Shown piece by piece: positions 6,716 to 8,371 of a stretch of DNA of 8,371 nt. Numbering within the stretch: position 1 is the stretch's first letter; each line of letters starts with the position of its first letter. Below the pieces are notes generated by a model, which was given only the letters and a program-made list of their open reading frames with translations, made no database searches and was not told the DNA's origin. The translations under genes and the position numbers were made by a program. Source of the stretch: an uncultured Eubacteriales bacterium (GTDB lineage: Bacteria; Bacillota; Clostridia; Oscillospirales; CAG-272); NCBI GenBank assembly GCA_900555785.1, contig USMO01000063.1, forward strand, positions 1 to 8,371, read 5' to 3'.

Positions 6716-6733
6716 CCCGAACCCCTTACGGGT
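6715..6733 (+). other. Short inverted repeat between lipoprotein and secreted-enzyme genes
   Basis: ACCCG (6715-6719) can pair with CGGGT (6729-6733) over a 9-base loop, 12 bases before the ATG at 6746. With no T-run it is not an obvious terminator. It occupies the place where a Shine-Dalgarno would be expected, and none is visible there, so it might influence translation of the next gene. A 5-bp stem may also be chance. Confidence 0.25.
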
Positions 6734-6745
6734 CTGATACCGATT

Positions 6746-8371
6746 ATGAAAAAACACCTCACCATCCGGCGTGCGGTGCGCGTGCTGGGCGCTGTCCTGC
6801 TGCTTGCCATTCTGGGCAGCACCCTGTGCGTTTCTGCCGTCGCGGATTCCAAAGCAAACATGAAAAAGATCACATCTCTATTTCCGCGCCTGCCCGAGGC
6901 GTGGGTCGGTGACGTGATGCCGATGACCGAAGGAAACAGTCTGCGGCTTTACTATCTCTATGACCGCGACAACAACACCTGGCCGATGCACCCGTTCTAC
7001 AGCTTTACCACCGAGAACTTTTACGAGTTCTGGGGCACGCAGTACGGCGTTGCCGGCTCCACCAACCGCGCCGACCAGGACCACCTGGGGCTTGGAACCG
7101 GTTCGGTGATTCTGGGGCGTGACGGCCTGTACCATGCCTTCTACACCGGCGTCAATACGCTGCTGACCGGCAAAACGACCGCCATCATGCACGCCACCAG
7201 CCCGGACCAGATTACCTGGACCAAGATTCCGGAGGACACAATCTACCCGCCTGCGGGCTACAACACGGAGGATTACCGCGATTCCGAGGTCATGTGGGTT
7301 GAGGAAGAGGGCAAGTATTGGATGACCGTTTCGGGCCGCTGCAACACCAACGGCAGCGAAAACGGCGTGGTCCTGCTGTACACCTCGGACGACCTGTCCC
7401 ATTGGACCTTTGAGGGCAACCTTTTTACGCCGAACCACTACTACATGCTGGAGTGCTCGGACATTGTGAAGATCGGGAATCTGTACTATCTGTTCTACAG
7501 CTGGAACTGCATCACCTACTACGCGGTCAGCGAATCGATTCGCGGTCCGTACCGTGACCCTGCCGACAATATTCTGTCTACCGACAGCTTCACGTTCTAT
7601 GCGGCGAAGGTCGGCACGCTGGGCGACCGGCACTATCTTTGCGCCTGGCTTGGCAGAAAAGCCGGCTCGAAGGATTCCGCGATTTACGATTGGGGCGGCA
7701 ACATGGTGATCTTTGAGCTGAACCAGAAGGCAGACGGCACGCTCGGTCTGGATGCGCCGTCGACCTATGCCGACTATTTCCGCAAAAACTACGCCTTCAA
7801 GACGGTTGCCTCGAGCGGCAACGTGGTGGAGGACGGCAATTCGCTGACGCTGAAAAAGGTGACCGGCAGCGAGAACGCCTACGTCAGCATGGGCGAGCTG
7901 CCGAAGACCATGATGCTGACCTGCAAGGTGCGGTTCAGTTCCGCAATGGCAAAGGGCGGCTTCAGCTTCGGGACCAACGGCGTGAACGACGATTCGCTGT
8001 ATCTGATGCTGAATGCGTCGAACAGCCGGGTGCAGTATGACGCGAAGGGGCTGGGCGACAAGACCCAGACTGCCGATCGCGTTGGCTCGATGGTGACCTA
8101 TCCGTTCGAGCCGAACAAGGATTACACGCTCAAGCTGGTGGTGGAGGACGAGATTGTTGCGCTCTACATCAACGGCGAGAAGACTGCAATCAACCGGATT
8201 TACAGTGCGGTTGGGATGGATTGGGGCTTCTTCGCTTCCGACCGTTCGGTGACCTTCTCGGACATTGAGATTAAGGTGACCGACAGCGTGAAGACCGAGC
8301 CCGGCACGCCCAGCAGCAACAAGCCCGTTACGCCGTCCAAGCCGGGGAATCCGGGCGGCGCGACCGATGTC
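6746..8371 (+). CDS. Secreted GH32-related beta-propeller hydrolase with laminin-G-like module (3' end missing)
   Basis: Open from ATG 6746 to the window edge, 542 codons without a stop. A signal peptide (MKKHLTIRR, hydrophobic 12-30, likely cut after AVA at 31-33) sends it outside. The propeller (about 48-335) has three motifs in GH32 order: GDVMP (55-59, nucleophile candidate Asp56), RDSEV (178-182, stabiliser candidate Asp179) and MLECSD (234-239, acid/base candidate Glu236), plus GTGSV (117-121). The first departs from the classical NDPNG, as in a less-studied GH32-like branch. A concanavalin/laminin-G-like beta-sandwich follows (about 345-512, ending FSDIEIKVTD), then a Pro/Ser/Thr/Gly-rich tail (about 515-540) that looks like a linker to a wall anchor or further module beyond the edge. 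It lies 30 bases after the lipoprotein gene, without a clear Shine-Dalgarno. Likely cuts fructan or another fructoside outside the cell; GH43/GH68-type activity cannot be excluded. Confidence 0.85.
   Translation, partial: MKKHLTIRRAVRVLGAVLLLAILGSTLCVSAVADSKANMKKITSLFPRLPEAWVGDVMPMTEGNSLRLYYLYDRDNNTWPMHPFYSFTTENFYEFWGTQYGVAGSTNRADQDHLGLGTGSVILGRDGLYHAFYTGVNTLLTGKTTAIMHATSPDQITWTKIPEDTIYPPAGYNTEDYRDSEVMWVEEEGKYWMTVSGRCNTNGSENGVVLLYTSDDLSHWTFEGNLFTPNHYYMLECSDIVKIGNLYYLFYSWNCITYYAVSESIRGPYRDPADNILSTDSFTFYAAKVGTLGDRHYLCAWLGRKAGSKDSAIYDWGGNMVIFELNQKADGTLGLDAPSTYADYFRKNYAFKTVASSGNVVEDGNSLTLKKVTGSENAYVSMGELPKTMMLTCKVRFSSAMAKGGFSFGTNGVNDDSLYLMLNASNSRVQYDAKGLGDKTQTADRVGSMVTYPFEPNKDYTLKLVVEDEIVALYINGEKTAINRIYSAVGMDWGFFASDRSVTFSDIEIKVTDSVKTEPGTPSSNKPVTPSKPGNPGGATDV

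Noticed and set aside
4985..6757. Long minus-strand open frame of about 590 codons opposite the lipoprotein gene
   Set aside because: The sense strand has a signal peptide, lipobox, ribosome binding site, promoter and three internally similar modules. The antisense product looks repetitive only because it mirrors those repeats.
6878..7633. Minus-strand open frame opposite the secreted enzyme
   Set aside because: Overlaps the propeller with its ordered catalytic motifs; no ribosome binding site or family features on the minus strand.

Overview
The window looks like part of a chromosome from a Gram-positive anaerobe of the Clostridia, probably a gut-associated member of the Oscillospiraceae/Ruminococcaceae type. 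This is inferred from strong Shine-Dalgarno sequences, lipoprotein signal peptides ending in a Cys lipobox, an ABC-type solute-binding lipoprotein, high-GC codon use and AT-rich intergenic DNA. No RNA genes, mobile elements or CRISPR arrays were seen. Six protein genes fill almost all of it, and together they read as a carbohydrate-utilisation locus for fructose-containing sugars (sucrose, fructo-oligosaccharides or fructan).

Left arm, transcribed leftward from a promoter near 3968-3996: a GH32 beta-fructosidase without a signal peptide (2304-3911), an extracellular solute-binding lipoprotein (806-2284) and a PfkB-family sugar kinase resembling fructokinase (788 down to the left edge, incomplete). 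The gaps are 19 and 17 bases, so this is one operon. Its logic is capture of an oligosaccharide outside, cleavage inside by GH32 and phosphorylation of the released fructose. No transporter permease is present, so it must lie elsewhere or beyond the window.

Centre: an AraC-family regulator (4031-4831) diverges from the operon across a 119-base intergenic region holding a near-consensus sigma-A promoter for the operon and a possible operator of direct repeats.

Right arm, transcribed rightward from its own extended -10 promoter (4939-4967): a lipoprotein with three tandem beta-sandwich-like modules (5030-6715), then a secreted GH32-related five-bladed beta-propeller enzyme with a C-terminal laminin-G-like module and a Pro/Ser/Thr-rich tail (6746 to the right edge, incomplete). 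These two look like a cell-surface binding protein and a cell-surface hydrolase working upstream of the uptake operon.

The least ordinary part is the triple-module lipoprotein paired with a GH32-related enzyme whose nucleophile motif is GDVMP instead of NDPNG. It could be a Gram-positive surface glycan-capture pair, but the substrate is inferred only from the neighbours.
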